In this document: positions 25,695-34,604 of the stretch, in pieces
Layout of the letters: every line of letters begins with the position of its first letter
How positions within the stretch are numbered: the stretch's first letter is position 1
Assembly (NCBI RefSeq): GCF_036226685.1
Contig: NZ_CP109009.1
Coordinates: 3,782,001-3,846,000, forward strand
Length of the DNA stretch: 64,000 nucleotides
Direction of reading: 5' to 3'
Origin: Streptomyces sp. NBC_00690
GTDB taxonomy: Bacteria; Actinomycetota; Actinomycetes; Streptomycetales; Streptomycetaceae
Translations under genes and position numbers: made by a program
Notes under the pieces: model-generated
Database searches by the model: none
Told to the model about the DNA's origin: nothing
The model's input: the letters and a program-made list of their open reading frames with translations, nothing else

Positions 25695-28637
25695 ATGGAC
25701 CGTGACCGCGGGCCACGCGTACCGGAGCAGCGCATTCCAGCGCCCAGTGACGTCATTGACCTGCGTTTCAGCGTGTTGGGGCCGGTACGGGCCTGGCGCG
25801 GTGGGGATCCCCTGCCCTCAGGATCACCCCAACAGCGGGCGCTGCTGGCCGCGCTGCTACTGCGGGACGGGCGCACGGCGACCGCAGCCGAGTTGATCGA
25901 CGCCATCTGGGGCGACGACCCGCCTTCGCAAGCGCTTGCAGCCGTCCGGACGTACGCGTCCCGGCTGCGCAAGGTCCTCTCGGTCAACGCTCTGGTCAGC
26001 GAATCAGGCGGCTACGCCATCCGGATACGGCGTGACTGCCTCGACCTCTCCACCGCCCAGGAACTGGCCGTCGAGGCGGAGAAGGCGCGTGCGACGGGTG
26101 ACCGCAACCATGCCAGGGCCCTGCTGAACAAGTCCCTCGGCCTCTGGGACGGCGAGGCGCTGGCCAATGTTCCGGGCCCGTACGCCGAGAGCCAGCGGGT
26201 ACGACTGGACGAATGGCGTCTGCAACTCCTGGAAACCCGACTGGAGCTCGATCTGGAATCGGGCTGCCACGCGGAGGCCGTATCGGAGTTGACCGCGCTC
26301 ACCGCGACACACCCACTGCGGGAGCGGCTGCGGGAACTGCTGATGCTGGCGCTCTACCGCAGCGGACGGCAGGCGGAGGCACTCGCCGTGTACGCGGACA
26401 CCCGACGGCTGCTCGCCGAGGAGTTGGGCGTCGACCCCCGTGCCGAACTCTCCCGGCTCCAGCAGCGCATCCTCCAGGCGGACGCCGAACTGGCCCGACC
26501 GAACGATGAGCAGGCGCCCGCGCCCCAGATCGCCCAGCCCGCCCAGCTGCCGGCCACGGTCCCCGACTTCACCGGGCGGGCCTCCTTCGTGCGCGAGTTG
26601 GGCGGCAAGCTCGCCACCGCCGAGGGTTCCGTCATGGCGGTCTCGGCACTCGCCGGCATCGGTGGCGTCGGCAAGACCACGCTGGCGGTCCACGTCGCCC
26701 ACGAGGCCAGGCCGCACTTCCCGGACGGGCAGCTCTACATCGACCTCCAGGGCGCGGGCAGCCGTGCCGCCGAACCGGTCGCGGTGCTGGGGGCGTTCCT
26801 GCGGGCGCTGGGCGTGCCCGACACCTCGATCCCCGACTCGCTGGCGGAACGCGCCGGGCTCTACCGCTCGACGCTCGCCGGCCGTCGGGTCCTGGTGCTC
26901 CTCGACAACGCTCGGGACGCCGCCCAGATCCGGCCCCTGCTGCCCGGTACGGCCGGATGTGCGGCCCTGGTCACCAGCCGGGTCAGGATGGTCGATCTGG
27001 CCGGGGCACATCTGGTGGACCTGGATGTGATGTCGCCGGACGAGGCCCTCCAGCTGTTCATGCGGATAGTGGGTGAGGAGCGGGTGGGCGCGGAACGTGA
27101 GTCCGCCCTCGACGTGGTCGCTGCCTGCGGCTTCCTTCCCCTGGCGATCCGCATCGCGGCCTCGCGGCTGGCGGCCCGGCGCACGTGGACGGTCTCCGTG
27201 CTCGCGGCCAAGCTCGCCGACGGGCGCCGCCGGCTCGATGAACTCCAGGCCGGCGACCTGGCGGTGAAGGCCACCTTCGAGTTGGGGTACGGCCAGTTGG
27301 AGCCCACCCAGGCCCGCGCCTTTCGGCTGCTGGGCCTCGCCGACGGCCCGGACATCTCGTTGACGGCCGCAGCCGCCGTCCTGGGGCTGCCCCTGCACGA
27401 GTCCGAGGACCTGTTGGAAGCCCTCGTCGACACCTCCCTGTTGGAGTCGGCGGCGCCAGGCCGCTACCGATACCACGATCTGGTACGCCTCTACGCCCGC
27501 TCCTGCTCCGAGCGCGACGAGACACCGCAGGAGGCCGAGGCGGCACTGTCGCGGCTGCTGGACTTCTATCTGGCGACGGCGGCACGGGTGTATGGGATGG
27601 AGCGCCCCGGCGACCGGCTCGTCGACCACGTCGGGCCGACCGTGCACGACGGGCTGGCCTTCGACGATCAGCGCGAGGCCCAGGACTGGCTGTACTCGGA
27701 GGCCAACTGCCTGCTGGCCGCGGCCCGACAGGCGACGGACGGGCACCGGCTCAGGCTGGCCGTCGACCTGCTGTGGGCCGCCCAGGACCTCGCCGAATCC
27801 GGCGCCAACTCCAAGTTGTACGAGATCGCTGCGACTGCCGTCGGCGATGCCGCCCGCACCTCGGGCGACCCGCGCACCGAGGCACGGGCCCGTACGTCGA
27901 TGACCAATGTCCACCTCGTGGCGGGCCGCTACGAGCACGCGGACGAGGAAGCCAAGGAGGCCGCGGCGCTCGCGGAAGCGGTTGCCGATCCGGCGCCCGT
28001 CTACTGGTCCGACAACGACCGCGGCATCATCGCCTTCAACCAGGGCCGCTTCAAGGAGGCCGAGGAGCATCTGCGCCGCGCCACGGAGGGCTCACGCGCC
28101 GACGGCAATCTGCCCGGAGAGGCGAGCGCCCTGTGCAACCTCTCCCGCATCCACCTGTCCACGGGACGGGTGGCCCAGGCGATCGCGCTGGCCGAGCAGG
28201 GGGTGGAGATCTACGACCGCATCGGGCACACCCTGCGGCTGGCGAACGCCCGCTATGCACTGGGGGTGGCACTGACCCAGGCGGGGCGGCCGACCGAAGC
28301 GCTGGAGCAGCTCTCGGAGGCGTTGGACCGCTTTGAGACAAGTCGACAGCGGCTGTGGGAGGGGACGACCCACTTCCGTATCGCCCAGGCCCACTACTCG
28401 GCACGACGTACGGCACGGGCCGCCCAACATGCCGAACAGGCCCTGGCGATCGGTTGCATCGGCGGGGACCGCACCCGGGCGAATGTGCTGATCACGCTCG
28501 GGAGGGCGCTGGCGGCGCTCGGCCAGGCGGACCGGGCGCGGGCCTGCTGGCTGGAGGCGTTGGCGCTGCACGAGGCATCGGGCGCGGTGGAGGCCGATGA
28601 GGTACGGGAGTTGCTGGCTCCGCTCAGCGCGGCCTGA
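25695..28637 (+). CDS. afsR: AfsR, SARP-family global regulator with NB-ARC and TPR domains
   Basis: A 980-residue pleiotropic activator of secondary metabolism. Domains in order: OmpR-like winged-helix DNA-binding (about 20-110, LRFSVLGPVRAWRGGDPLPSGSPQQRALLAALLLRDGRTA within it), BTAD (about 110-270), NB-ARC ATPase with Walker A GIGGVGKTT (about 321-329) and VLVLLDNARDA, and C-terminal TPRs (about 700-980). Length and N-terminus match S. coelicolor AfsR (about 993) rather than a cluster-specific SARP. AfsR is phosphorylated by AfsK, hydrolyses ATP and activates afsS. An afsS gene lies 572 bp downstream and an afsK gene about 27 kb away. The ATG at 25695 follows a G-rich site (gggggcag). Confidence 0.93.
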   Translation: MDRDRGPRVPEQRIPAPSDVIDLRFSVLGPVRAWRGGDPLPSGSPQQRALLAALLLRDGRTATAAELIDAIWGDDPPSQALAAVRTYASRLRKVLSVNALVSESGGYAIRIRRDCLDLSTAQELAVEAEKARATGDRNHARALLNKSLGLWDGEALANVPGPYAESQRVRLDEWRLQLLETRLELDLESGCHAEAVSELTALTATHPLRERLRELLMLALYRSGRQAEALAVYADTRRLLAEELGVDPRAELSRLQQRILQADAELARPNDEQAPAPQIAQPAQLPATVPDFTGRASFVRELGGKLATAEGSVMAVSALAGIGGVGKTTLAVHVAHEARPHFPDGQLYIDLQGAGSRAAEPVAVLGAFLRALGVPDTSIPDSLAERAGLYRSTLAGRRVLVLLDNARDAAQIRPLLPGTAGCAALVTSRVRMVDLAGAHLVDLDVMSPDEALQLFMRIVGEERVGAERESALDVVAACGFLPLAIRIAASRLAARRTWTVSVLAAKLADGRRRLDELQAGDLAVKATFELGYGQLEPTQARAFRLLGLADGPDISLTAAAAVLGLPLHESEDLLEALVDTSLLESAAPGRYRYHDLVRLYARSCSERDETPQEAEAALSRLLDFYLATAARVYGMERPGDRLVDHVGPTVHDGLAFDDQREAQDWLYSEANCLLAAARQATDGHRLRLAVDLLWAAQDLAESGANSKLYEIAATAVGDAARTSGDPRTEARARTSMTNVHLVAGRYEHADEEAKEAAALAEAVADPAPVYWSDNDRGIIAFNQGRFKEAEEHLRRATEGSRADGNLPGEASALCNLSRIHLSTGRVAQAIALAEQGVEIYDRIGHTLRLANARYALGVALTQAGRPTEALEQLSEALDRFETSRQRLWEGTTHFRIAQAHYSARRTARAAQHAEQALAIGCIGGDRTRANVLITLGRALAALGQADRARACWLEALALHEASGAVEADEVRELLAPLSAA

Positions 28638-29020
28638 CGACCGGGTCAGTAACCGGACGCCCCATTCCCGATGATGGTTGCCGGTCCGGCCCCTCTCTCG
28701 GAATGATGACCTCTCGGCCATCTGATCGAATGCCCGCTCGGGGTGTGGTGGTGCCCCGCCAAAGGAAAGCGGCGTGCGGGGCCGTCGTGCGAGCAGCGCA
28801 CCGGTGGCTGCTGAACGGCTTCCGGTGAGTGCCGGGCGGTGCGAGGGGCGCCGGATATGCGCCCGTGGTGCGTCACCGGTCCACCGGTCGAGTGATTTCC
28901 CGGCGCCGCGCCGCTCCCGGTTCGTCCGGGCCCGCTACCCGGAGCGTGTGCGTTCGCCCATGTCCGCTCCTGTGGACAAATCCGGCCGTCCGCCCCTCTG
29001 TGACAGCTTTCTGCCAGGAC
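28638..29020 (+). other. Intergenic region between afsR and the afsS promoter
   Basis: No gene or obvious terminator. Open frames present are unconvincing arginine/proline-rich shadows. The region leads into the afsS promoter described next. Confidence 0.5.
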
Positions 29021-29061
29021 GTTCATCGAATGTTTATGCCCGTCCGACATGCTCCTATCCA
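29021..29061 (+). promoter_or_regulatory. Probable AfsR/PhoP box and afsS promoter
   Basis: Two 11-bp direct repeats, GTTCATCGAAT (29021-29031) and GTTTATGCCCG (29032-29042), resemble the PHO-box units bound by PhoP and the overlapping AfsR site known at the afsS promoter -35 region. -10-like CATGCT (29048) and TATCCA (29056) follow. The context upstream of afsS supports the assignment; the transcription start is inferred. Confidence 0.6.
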
Positions 29062-29138
29062 GTCGATCCGTCGCGTCGGGGGGCAGACGGATCGCACAGG
29101 GCCCTCACCTCTCCGGGGGGAGAGTGAGTGTCCTATGG

Positions 29139-29180
29139 CCTTCCGTCCGGCGACCCTCGGGGGAGTCTCCGGGCGGAAGG
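29139..29180 (+). promoter_or_regulatory. Hairpin in the afsS leader (possible attenuator)
   Basis: A 12-bp near-perfect stem (29139-29150 with 29169-29180, one G-T type mismatch) and an 18-nt loop, followed by ctctttctggtt, lie between the promoter and the afsS start. The form resembles an intrinsic terminator. A smaller ctctcc/ggagag stem sits just before it (29109-29124). Confidence 0.5.
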
Positions 29181-29209
29181 CTCTTTCTGGTTCATCGAAA
29201 GGCAAACTC

Positions 29210-29647
29210 ATGGGGGACAAGATGAGCGACATGAACGACAAGGCCCCAGACGACATCACCACCTTGGGCGACCACCACACGCCCAACCCGCCGCGGGACG
29301 GGATCACCACCATGGGGGACCACCACACCCCCACCCCGCCCAAGGCCGGCGCCCTCACGCCGCAGGAAGACCGTCATACGCCCGTACCGCCCATCGACGC
29401 AGTCGTCACCACACTGGGCGACCACCACACCCCGACCCCGCCGCGGGACGCGGTGGCGCGGGACCACCACACGCCGGCGCCTCCTCGGGACGGGGTCGCC
29501 AGCACTCCGCTGGACCACCACACGCCCACACCTCCGCGGGACGGGATCATCACCACTCCGCTGGATCACCACACCCCCAACCCGCCCAAGGACGGCGGGC
29601 CGACGACGCAGGGCGACCACCACACGCCCGCAGCGCCGAGGTTCTGA
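29210..29647 (+). CDS. afsS: AfsS, expanded to eight DHHTP repeats
   Basis: A 145-residue repetitive protein directly downstream of afsR. After a short Met/Asp-rich start come eight units of 14-17 residues built on TT(L/M)GDHHTPxPP(R/K)D; unit 3 is degenerate (EDRHTP) and unit 5 shortened. S. coelicolor AfsS is 63 residues with far fewer units of the same type, and is an AfsR target that stimulates antibiotic production. The name 'sigma-like' used for it is historical; there is no sigma-factor domain here. The mechanism is unknown, and His-His/Pro-rich units could bind metal or a protein partner (inference). The ATG at 29210 follows AAAGG; ATG 29222, after GGGGGA, is equally possible, giving 141 residues. 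ATG 29135 lies inside the leader hairpin region. Confidence 0.85.
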   Translation: MGDKMSDMNDKAPDDITTLGDHHTPNPPRDGITTMGDHHTPTPPKAGALTPQEDRHTPVPPIDAVVTTLGDHHTPTPPRDAVARDHHTPAPPRDGVASTPLDHHTPTPPRDGIITTPLDHHTPNPPKDGGPTTQGDHHTPAAPRF

Positions 29648-30131
29648 TCCACACGGATCCACACACGGATCCAGGGACGAACACGGGGATGGGCGTGCGA
29701 GCCCATGACTGCATGAACTGACCGCACGACTGCATGACCCATGCACGACTCATTCATGGCTCATGCAGGACTGCTCACGATGTCGGCCGCGGCGGCGCGG
29801 GGGAAAAGCCGTCGCGGCCGAGCCATGCGCGCACCCGGCACCCGGCAACGAGACCGAGGCCGAGACATAGACCGGGACGTAGTCCGAAACCAGGCCGGGT
29901 ACCGAGAACTCCGTGATCCGCTACACCCAGGACTAGCTGGCCGAAAATGTGCGCTCACCATGCGCCTTCCCTGACAGGTGATCAGCCCGGCCCGATCACA
30001 AGTTCCCTTTCTGCAACACAACTTCACAATTTCTTGCGGCAAGATCTACCGAGATCGCTCGGGAACAGTGTCTACTGGGCCAGGTCAATCCCCAGGCGGC
30101 CCTGACCAGCACCCTTCCCGAGGTCTATTCG
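29648..30131 (+). other. 484-bp intergenic region before the conservon
   Basis: The first 120 bp contain a strong hairpin and repeated gactgcatga/catgca motifs. The last 150 bp are AT-richer and should carry the conservon promoter; ttgcggcaa near 30034 is a small palindrome. No gene is supported. Confidence 0.6.
29730..29768 (+). terminator. Hairpin downstream of afsS
   Basis: A 14-bp stem with one mismatch (29730-29743 and 29755-29768) and an 11-nt loop, 83 bp past the afsS stop. It is most simply a terminator. No U-run follows, which is usual in Streptomyces, and an operator role cannot be excluded. Confidence 0.6.
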
Positions 30132-31682
30132 ATGATCGAGATACCGGACCTGGCCGCCATCGGCCTGGCCGTAGGGACCCTGTCAGCGTTCGTCATGGGC
30201 GGCGGACTGCTGCGGTCACGTCGTCAACACGCGCGTCAGCATGACGAGATCGCGTCCCTCCGCGCGGATCTGGAATCGGCCCGCGAAGAAGTCGGCCGCA
30301 CCTCAAGGGCGATCACTGCCGAAGTGGTGCACCTCGCCCAACGCCGGCTCCCGGCCGCTGCGACCCAATCCGTGCATTCCCATATCAAGGTTCCCGGACC
30401 GCTCCGCCCCGACCTCCTGACCGGCAGCGCCTTGGGCGCCGGCCTCAACCAGGTGCTCGAAGGGCTGCTGTCCGCGGTGACGCAGGAGCGCAAGCGCGTC
30501 GACGCAGCCGCCCGCGCGGGCATGCGCGGCACCACCCGGGAGATCCAAGCCGGGCTGTACCGGCTCCAGGACGTCCTGCGCGGACTCCAACAGCGCTACG
30601 ACGAACCCGAACTGGCCGAGACCCTCTTCGCGCTCGACCACGAGAACGAACAGTCACTGCGCCGTGCCCAGGTCGCCGCCGTGGTCTGTGGTGCCTGGGT
30701 GGGACTCGCCCGCGAGGAATCCCATCTCGTGGACGCGGTGACCGGTGGCCAGTCACGGCTCGCCGGCTATCAGCGCATTCGGATCAGCAACCATCTTGAG
30801 GACGGCACGGCACTGGTCTCCCATGCCGTCGAGCCCGTCGCCATCATCGTCGCCGAACTGCTCGACAACGCGCTGCGCCACTCGTCCCCGGACACGGTGG
30901 TCACCGTGAATCTGGAGCGCGCCCACCACGGTGTCACCATCACCATGGATGACGCGGGCGTGGGCATGGCGCCTGACGAACGCACCTACGCACAGCGCAT
31001 GGTCGCGGGCAACGACCCCATCCTGCTGTCGGAGTTGGGCGATCCGCCGCGGATGGGACTGGCCGCGATCGGCCAACTGACCAGGCAGTTCGATCTTTCC
31101 GTCGATCTCTCGTCTCCCTCCCCCTACGGCGGGGTACGGGCGGTGCTGCTGGTCAAGAACCATCTGCTGAGCCACCTCGATCCCACGGTGCATCCGCCGT
31201 CCGCCGCCGCGCCGCACTCCACCAGGAACTCCCCCGGACCCCAGGGGCAGCCGACCGACGAGAGTCCCGCAGCGTCATCGACACCGGCCGCCGTGCCCGC
31301 AGAGCGCGGTGCGACCGCTCCGGAGCCTGCGGTGGTCCAGCCGTCACCGGCCCCGCCGGGCGGCGGCGGTGCCAGGTCGCCGCTGGAGGAGCCGATCACC
31401 CATGAAGCGGCGCCTTCCATGCCGCAGGGGGCCGAGAGCGATGCGCTGCCCCGCCGTCGTCGTCGGACCCGGCCCGACTCCGCCACCGGGGCATCCGTCA
31501 GGGCCCGCCCCTACGCCCCCGTACGCACCCCCGAACAGGCAGCGGCGGCCCTCGGGGCGCTGCAAGCGGGCACCCTGGCCGCCCGCAACGCCGAGCCCGT
31601 ACGAACCGAAGCCGAAACTCCGCGCGCAGCGGCCGAACCCCTGCGCAGCGCAGCCGAATGGGAAGGGAACGACCCCCGATGA
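30132..31682 (+). CDS. cvnA: Conservon sensor kinase-like protein CvnA
   Basis: The 516-residue membrane-anchored component of a conservon, the Streptomyces G-protein-like module. An N-terminal TM segment lies at about residues 8-27, then a coiled-coil-like stretch (HDEIASLRADLESAREEVG). A HATPase_c domain has N-box ELLDNALRHS (about 241) and G1 box DDAGVGM. There is no conserved phospho-acceptor H-box, as expected for CvnA. The C-terminal 150 residues are Pro/Ala/Arg-rich and disordered. CvnA binds the following small proteins at the membrane. Its stop codon overlaps the start of cvnB (ATGA), so expression is coupled. Which numbered conservon this equals cannot be decided here. Confidence 0.9.
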   Translation: MIEIPDLAAIGLAVGTLSAFVMGGGLLRSRRQHARQHDEIASLRADLESAREEVGRTSRAITAEVVHLAQRRLPAAATQSVHSHIKVPGPLRPDLLTGSALGAGLNQVLEGLLSAVTQERKRVDAAARAGMRGTTREIQAGLYRLQDVLRGLQQRYDEPELAETLFALDHENEQSLRRAQVAAVVCGAWVGLAREESHLVDAVTGGQSRLAGYQRIRISNHLEDGTALVSHAVEPVAIIVAELLDNALRHSSPDTVVTVNLERAHHGVTITMDDAGVGMAPDERTYAQRMVAGNDPILLSELGDPPRMGLAAIGQLTRQFDLSVDLSSPSPYGGVRAVLLVKNHLLSHLDPTVHPPSAAAPHSTRNSPGPQGQPTDESPAASSTPAAVPAERGATAPEPAVVQPSPAPPGGGGARSPLEEPITHEAAPSMPQGAESDALPRRRRRTRPDSATGASVRARPYAPVRTPEQAAAALGALQAGTLAARNAEPVRTEAETPRAAAEPLRSAAEWEGNDPR

Positions 31683-32110
31683 CCAGCCGCACCTCCCGCG
31701 AAACAGGCGACACGGCATGGGTACTCGATCCGATCCTGGAGATTCCCCATGTGCGTGCCGCCGTTCTGCTGACGCGGGACGGTCTGGTCTCCGGCTATTC
31801 CGATCGGCTGTCCAGGCCGTCCGCCGAGCGGGTCGCCGCGATCACCAGCACCGTGCAGGGCGCGTGCCGTACGGCGGCTGCGGCCTTCGCGGACGAGGAC
31901 AGTGCGGAGGTGCGGCAGGTCGTGGTCGAGTCGGACCACGGGTACATCCTGGTCGCGCCCACCCGTCACGGGACCTGTGTCGCGGCTTTCGGCGACCCGG
32001 AAGTCCGGTTGGACCTGTTGGCCCACCGGGTGCACTCGCAGGTGGCCCGGCTCGGCGAGAAGGCGATGAGTGCGGCACCCCGCGGAGTCGACGGCCCCGG
32101 TACCGCATGA
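31679..32110 (+). CDS. cvnB: Conservon roadblock/LC7 protein CvnB
   Basis: A 143-residue roadblock/LC7-fold protein (WVLDPILEIPHVRAAVLLTRDGLVSGYS.., GYILVAPTRHGTCVAAFG). The family regulates small GTPases as GAP-like or scaffold proteins; in conservons CvnB associates with CvnD and the kinase-like CvnA. It starts at the ATG overlapping the cvnA stop and ends at a TGA overlapping the cvnC start, both by 4 bp, giving a tightly coupled operon. Confidence 0.92.
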   Translation: MTSRTSRETGDTAWVLDPILEIPHVRAAVLLTRDGLVSGYSDRLSRPSAERVAAITSTVQGACRTAAAAFADEDSAEVRQVVVESDHGYILVAPTRHGTCVAAFGDPEVRLDLLAHRVHSQVARLGEKAMSAAPRGVDGPGTA

Positions 32111-32703
32111 CCGGACGCCGGGGCGGTCGGCCGCTGGTCCCCGCTTACCTGTCCACGGCAGGACGGGCCCGGCCGAGTCGCAACAGCCTGGAGCGTCTCT
32201 CGGTACTGACCGGGCTGGTCGGCGGTACGGACCCGGCCTCGCCGCAGGGCGGTCCCAGCGGGGACGGTCACGAGGGGTACGGGCCCCCAGCGAGCGGCGC
32301 CCGTACCCGGGCGACCGAGGCACCGGCCCTGGGCACACCGCCCGACGCCGATGACGCCGTGCCGCTCCCACCGGGATTCGCGACGGCGCACGACACCGCT
32401 CGTCCCATACCGCCCCCCGCGGCCGTCGTCAGCCCGCCGTGTCCACATCCGCCGAATCCGCCGCTGCCCGCCGATCTCACCGCCGCCCAGCGCAGCCTGC
32501 TGGAGGTCCTGGACGGCGGATCGCTGACCGTGGTCGAGACGGCTGCCCTGCTGGAACTGCCCGTGTCCGCCGTGCGTGTACTGGCGGCCCAGCTCATCGA
32601 CCGGGGGCTGGTCGCCTCCCGCCCACCGATCCCCCATGCCGCCCAGGCCCGCCCTGATCTGTTGGAGAGAGTCGCCGATGGTCTCCGCGCCCTCAAGCTC
32701 TAG
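32107..32703 (+). CDS. cvnC: Conservon DUF742 protein CvnC
   Basis: A 198-residue DUF742 protein. The conserved N-terminal block RPLVPAYLSTAGRARPSRNSLERLSVLT is followed by an unusually long Pro/Ala-rich insert (about residues 45-110). A C-terminal winged-helix-like part follows (LTAAQRSLLEVLDGG..VVETAALLELPVSAVRVLAAQLIDRGLV). Typical CvnC proteins are about 110-140 residues, so the insert accounts for the extra length. The exact role is unknown. It overlaps cvnD by 26 bp. Confidence 0.9.
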   Translation: MTGRRGGRPLVPAYLSTAGRARPSRNSLERLSVLTGLVGGTDPASPQGGPSGDGHEGYGPPASGARTRATEAPALGTPPDADDAVPLPPGFATAHDTARPIPPPAAVVSPPCPHPPNPPLPADLTAAQRSLLEVLDGGSLTVVETAALLELPVSAVRVLAAQLIDRGLVASRPPIPHAAQARPDLLERVADGLRALKL

Positions 32704-33322
32704 CGCCGCGCCGAGCGCCAGCGGCCCGTACGGCTCTAGCGGCCTGCACTTGCCGGACAGCGCCCGTGAACTGGTGAAGATCGTGGTTGCCGGCCCCTTC
32801 GGGGTCGGCAAGACGACGCTGATCGACTCGGTGTCCGAGATCCGACCGCTGCACACGGAGGAGCAGTTGACGGAGGCTTCCGTGTCGGTCGACGACCTCG
32901 CCGGGGTGCGGGACAAGACCACCACCACGGTCGCGATCGACTTCGGCCGGATCTCCCTGGACGGGGGAATCGTGCTGTACCTCTTCGGCACCCCTGGGCA
33001 GGAACGTTTCCGTGCACTGTGGAGCGACATCGCGTACGGGGCACTCGGCGCCCTGGTGCTCGTGGACACCCGGCGCATCGACGACTCCTTCGAGGTGTTG
33101 GGGCTGGTGGAGGAGTCGGGCCTGCCGTACGCGGTGGCGCTCAACACCTTCCCCGACTCCCGGCAGTACACGGTCGAGCAACTGCGCACCTCCCTCGATC
33201 TGGAGCCGAACACCCCGATGGTGGCCTGCGACGCCCGGGACCGGAACGCCTCCATCGATGCCCTCCTCGCCCTGGTCCAGCACCTGATATCCCGCGATGT
33301 CCCGAGTCCGGAGCCCAGCTGA
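32678..33322 (+). CDS. cvnD: Conservon small GTPase CvnD
   Basis: A 214-residue Ras-like GTPase. G1/P-loop GPFGVGKTT (about residues 38-46), switch-region Thr in KTTTTVAIDFG, and G3 GTPGQERF are visible. The G4 region reads ALNTFPD in place of the usual NKxD, common for the conservon GTPase group. The enzyme switches between GTP and GDP forms under CvnB control. The ATG at 32678 follows GGAGAGAG within the end of cvnC. Only 2 bp separate its stop from the P450 start. Confidence 0.92.
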   Translation: MVSAPSSSSAAPSASGPYGSSGLHLPDSARELVKIVVAGPFGVGKTTLIDSVSEIRPLHTEEQLTEASVSVDDLAGVRDKTTTTVAIDFGRISLDGGIVLYLFGTPGQERFRALWSDIAYGALGALVLVDTRRIDDSFEVLGLVEESGLPYAVALNTFPDSRQYTVEQLRTSLDLEPNTPMVACDARDRNASIDALLALVQHLISRDVPSPEPS

Positions 33323-33324
33323 CG

Positions 33325-34572
33325 ATGCATCCCGCCCATCTCGCCCCCTCCGCCGAAGCGTTCTCCCTCGCCACCCCGGTGCGCCTGTGGGAGGACGGTT
33401 TCGCCGCCGATCCCCACGGCCACTACGAGCGACTGAGGGCCCAGGGCCCGATCGGCTGGGCGGAACTCGCGCCCGGGGTGCCTGCGTACGTCGTCGTCGA
33501 CCGTCGGGCGGCTCTCGACCTGCTCCAGGACTCCGAGACCTGGTCCCGCGATCCGCGCCCGTGGGAAGTGACCGTCGCCGAGGACTCGCCGGTGCTGGGC
33601 ATGATGCGCTGGCGGCCCAACACCCTGTTCGCCGACGGCCAGGACCACCTTCGCTACCGACGCACCCTCGTCGACGCGTTCGCCCTGATCGAACCCCATG
33701 ACCTGCGTGAACTCGTCCACCGGGCGGTGGACGTCCTCGTCTCGGGGTTCGGCCCGGACGGCGGCGCGGATCTGGTGCGGGACTTCACCAGGCCACTGAT
33801 GGCCCTGGTCTTCAACAGTCTCTTCGGGCTGCCGGACCGCGAGGGCGACCGCCTCCGCGATTCCATCGGGGCGATGATGGAGGGCGGCGAGAAGGCGGCG
33901 CTGGGCGAGCAGGAGTACGGGCGCTACGTACTGGAGCTGATCGCTGCCAAGACCACCAAACGCGGCAACGACCTCACCAGTTGGCTGCTCGATCACCCAC
34001 TGGAGCTCACCCCCGAGGAGGTGACCTGGCAGGTCTTCCTCACCCTGGCGGCGGGCCTTGAACCGACCGCCAACCTGGTGTCGAACGCCCTCTCACGCAT
34101 CCTCGGCAATGCGGCGTACTACACCACCCTCACCAGCGGATCGCGTCCCATCATGGATGCCGTGATGGAGGTGCTGCGCTATGAGACCCCGATGTCCAAC
34201 TACGGCATCCACTACGCGCGTCAGCCCGTGAGCTTCCACGGCGTGTGGGTGCGCGAGGCGGTGCCGGTGGTGATCTCGTACGGCGCTCTCGCCCACTTCG
34301 CGGAGGTGGAGCAGCGGCCGGCCGGTGGGCACCATCCGCATGACGCCTCGCACCTGTCCTTCTCGGCGGGCCCGCACGCCTGCCCGGTCAAGCACCACAC
34401 GCTGCTCATCGCCACCGAGGCCATCGAGCGGCTGACCCAATGGCTACCGGACCTCGACCTCACCACCGCACGGCCCGACCTGACTTGGCGGCCCGGCCCG
34501 TTCCACCGCTGCCTCACCGCACTTCCCGTCCGCTTCACACCCCGTGCGCTCGATGTACCGGGAGCCCGCTGA
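33325..34572 (+). CDS. cvnE: Conservon-associated cytochrome P450 (CvnE)
   Basis: A 415-residue class I bacterial P450, last gene of the conservon operon. The I-helix AGLEPT, the K-helix ExxR as EVLR (about 281-284) and the heme Cys in FSAGPHACPVKH (about 350) are visible. The residue two after the Cys is Val rather than the usual Gly of FGxGxHxCxG, a notable departure. Substrates of conservon P450s are unknown and some may act as redox or ligand sensors. It starts 2 bp after cvnD, so it is surely co-transcribed. It ends 32 bp from the convergent gene. Confidence 0.9.
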   Translation: MHPAHLAPSAEAFSLATPVRLWEDGFAADPHGHYERLRAQGPIGWAELAPGVPAYVVVDRRAALDLLQDSETWSRDPRPWEVTVAEDSPVLGMMRWRPNTLFADGQDHLRYRRTLVDAFALIEPHDLRELVHRAVDVLVSGFGPDGGADLVRDFTRPLMALVFNSLFGLPDREGDRLRDSIGAMMEGGEKAALGEQEYGRYVLELIAAKTTKRGNDLTSWLLDHPLELTPEEVTWQVFLTLAAGLEPTANLVSNALSRILGNAAYYTTLTSGSRPIMDAVMEVLRYETPMSNYGIHYARQPVSFHGVWVREAVPVVISYGALAHFAEVEQRPAGGHHPHDASHLSFSAGPHACPVKHHTLLIATEAIERLTQWLPDLDLTTARPDLTWRPGPFHRCLTALPVRFTPRALDVPGAR

Positions 34573-34604
34573 GCGACGGGAGCCGGAACGGGTGCGGCGA
34601 CGGC

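Noticed and set aside
29210..29647. DHHTP repeat protein considered as a multicore RiPP precursor
   Set aside because: It lies directly downstream of afsR and its units match the AfsS type. No modification, protease or export gene is adjacent.
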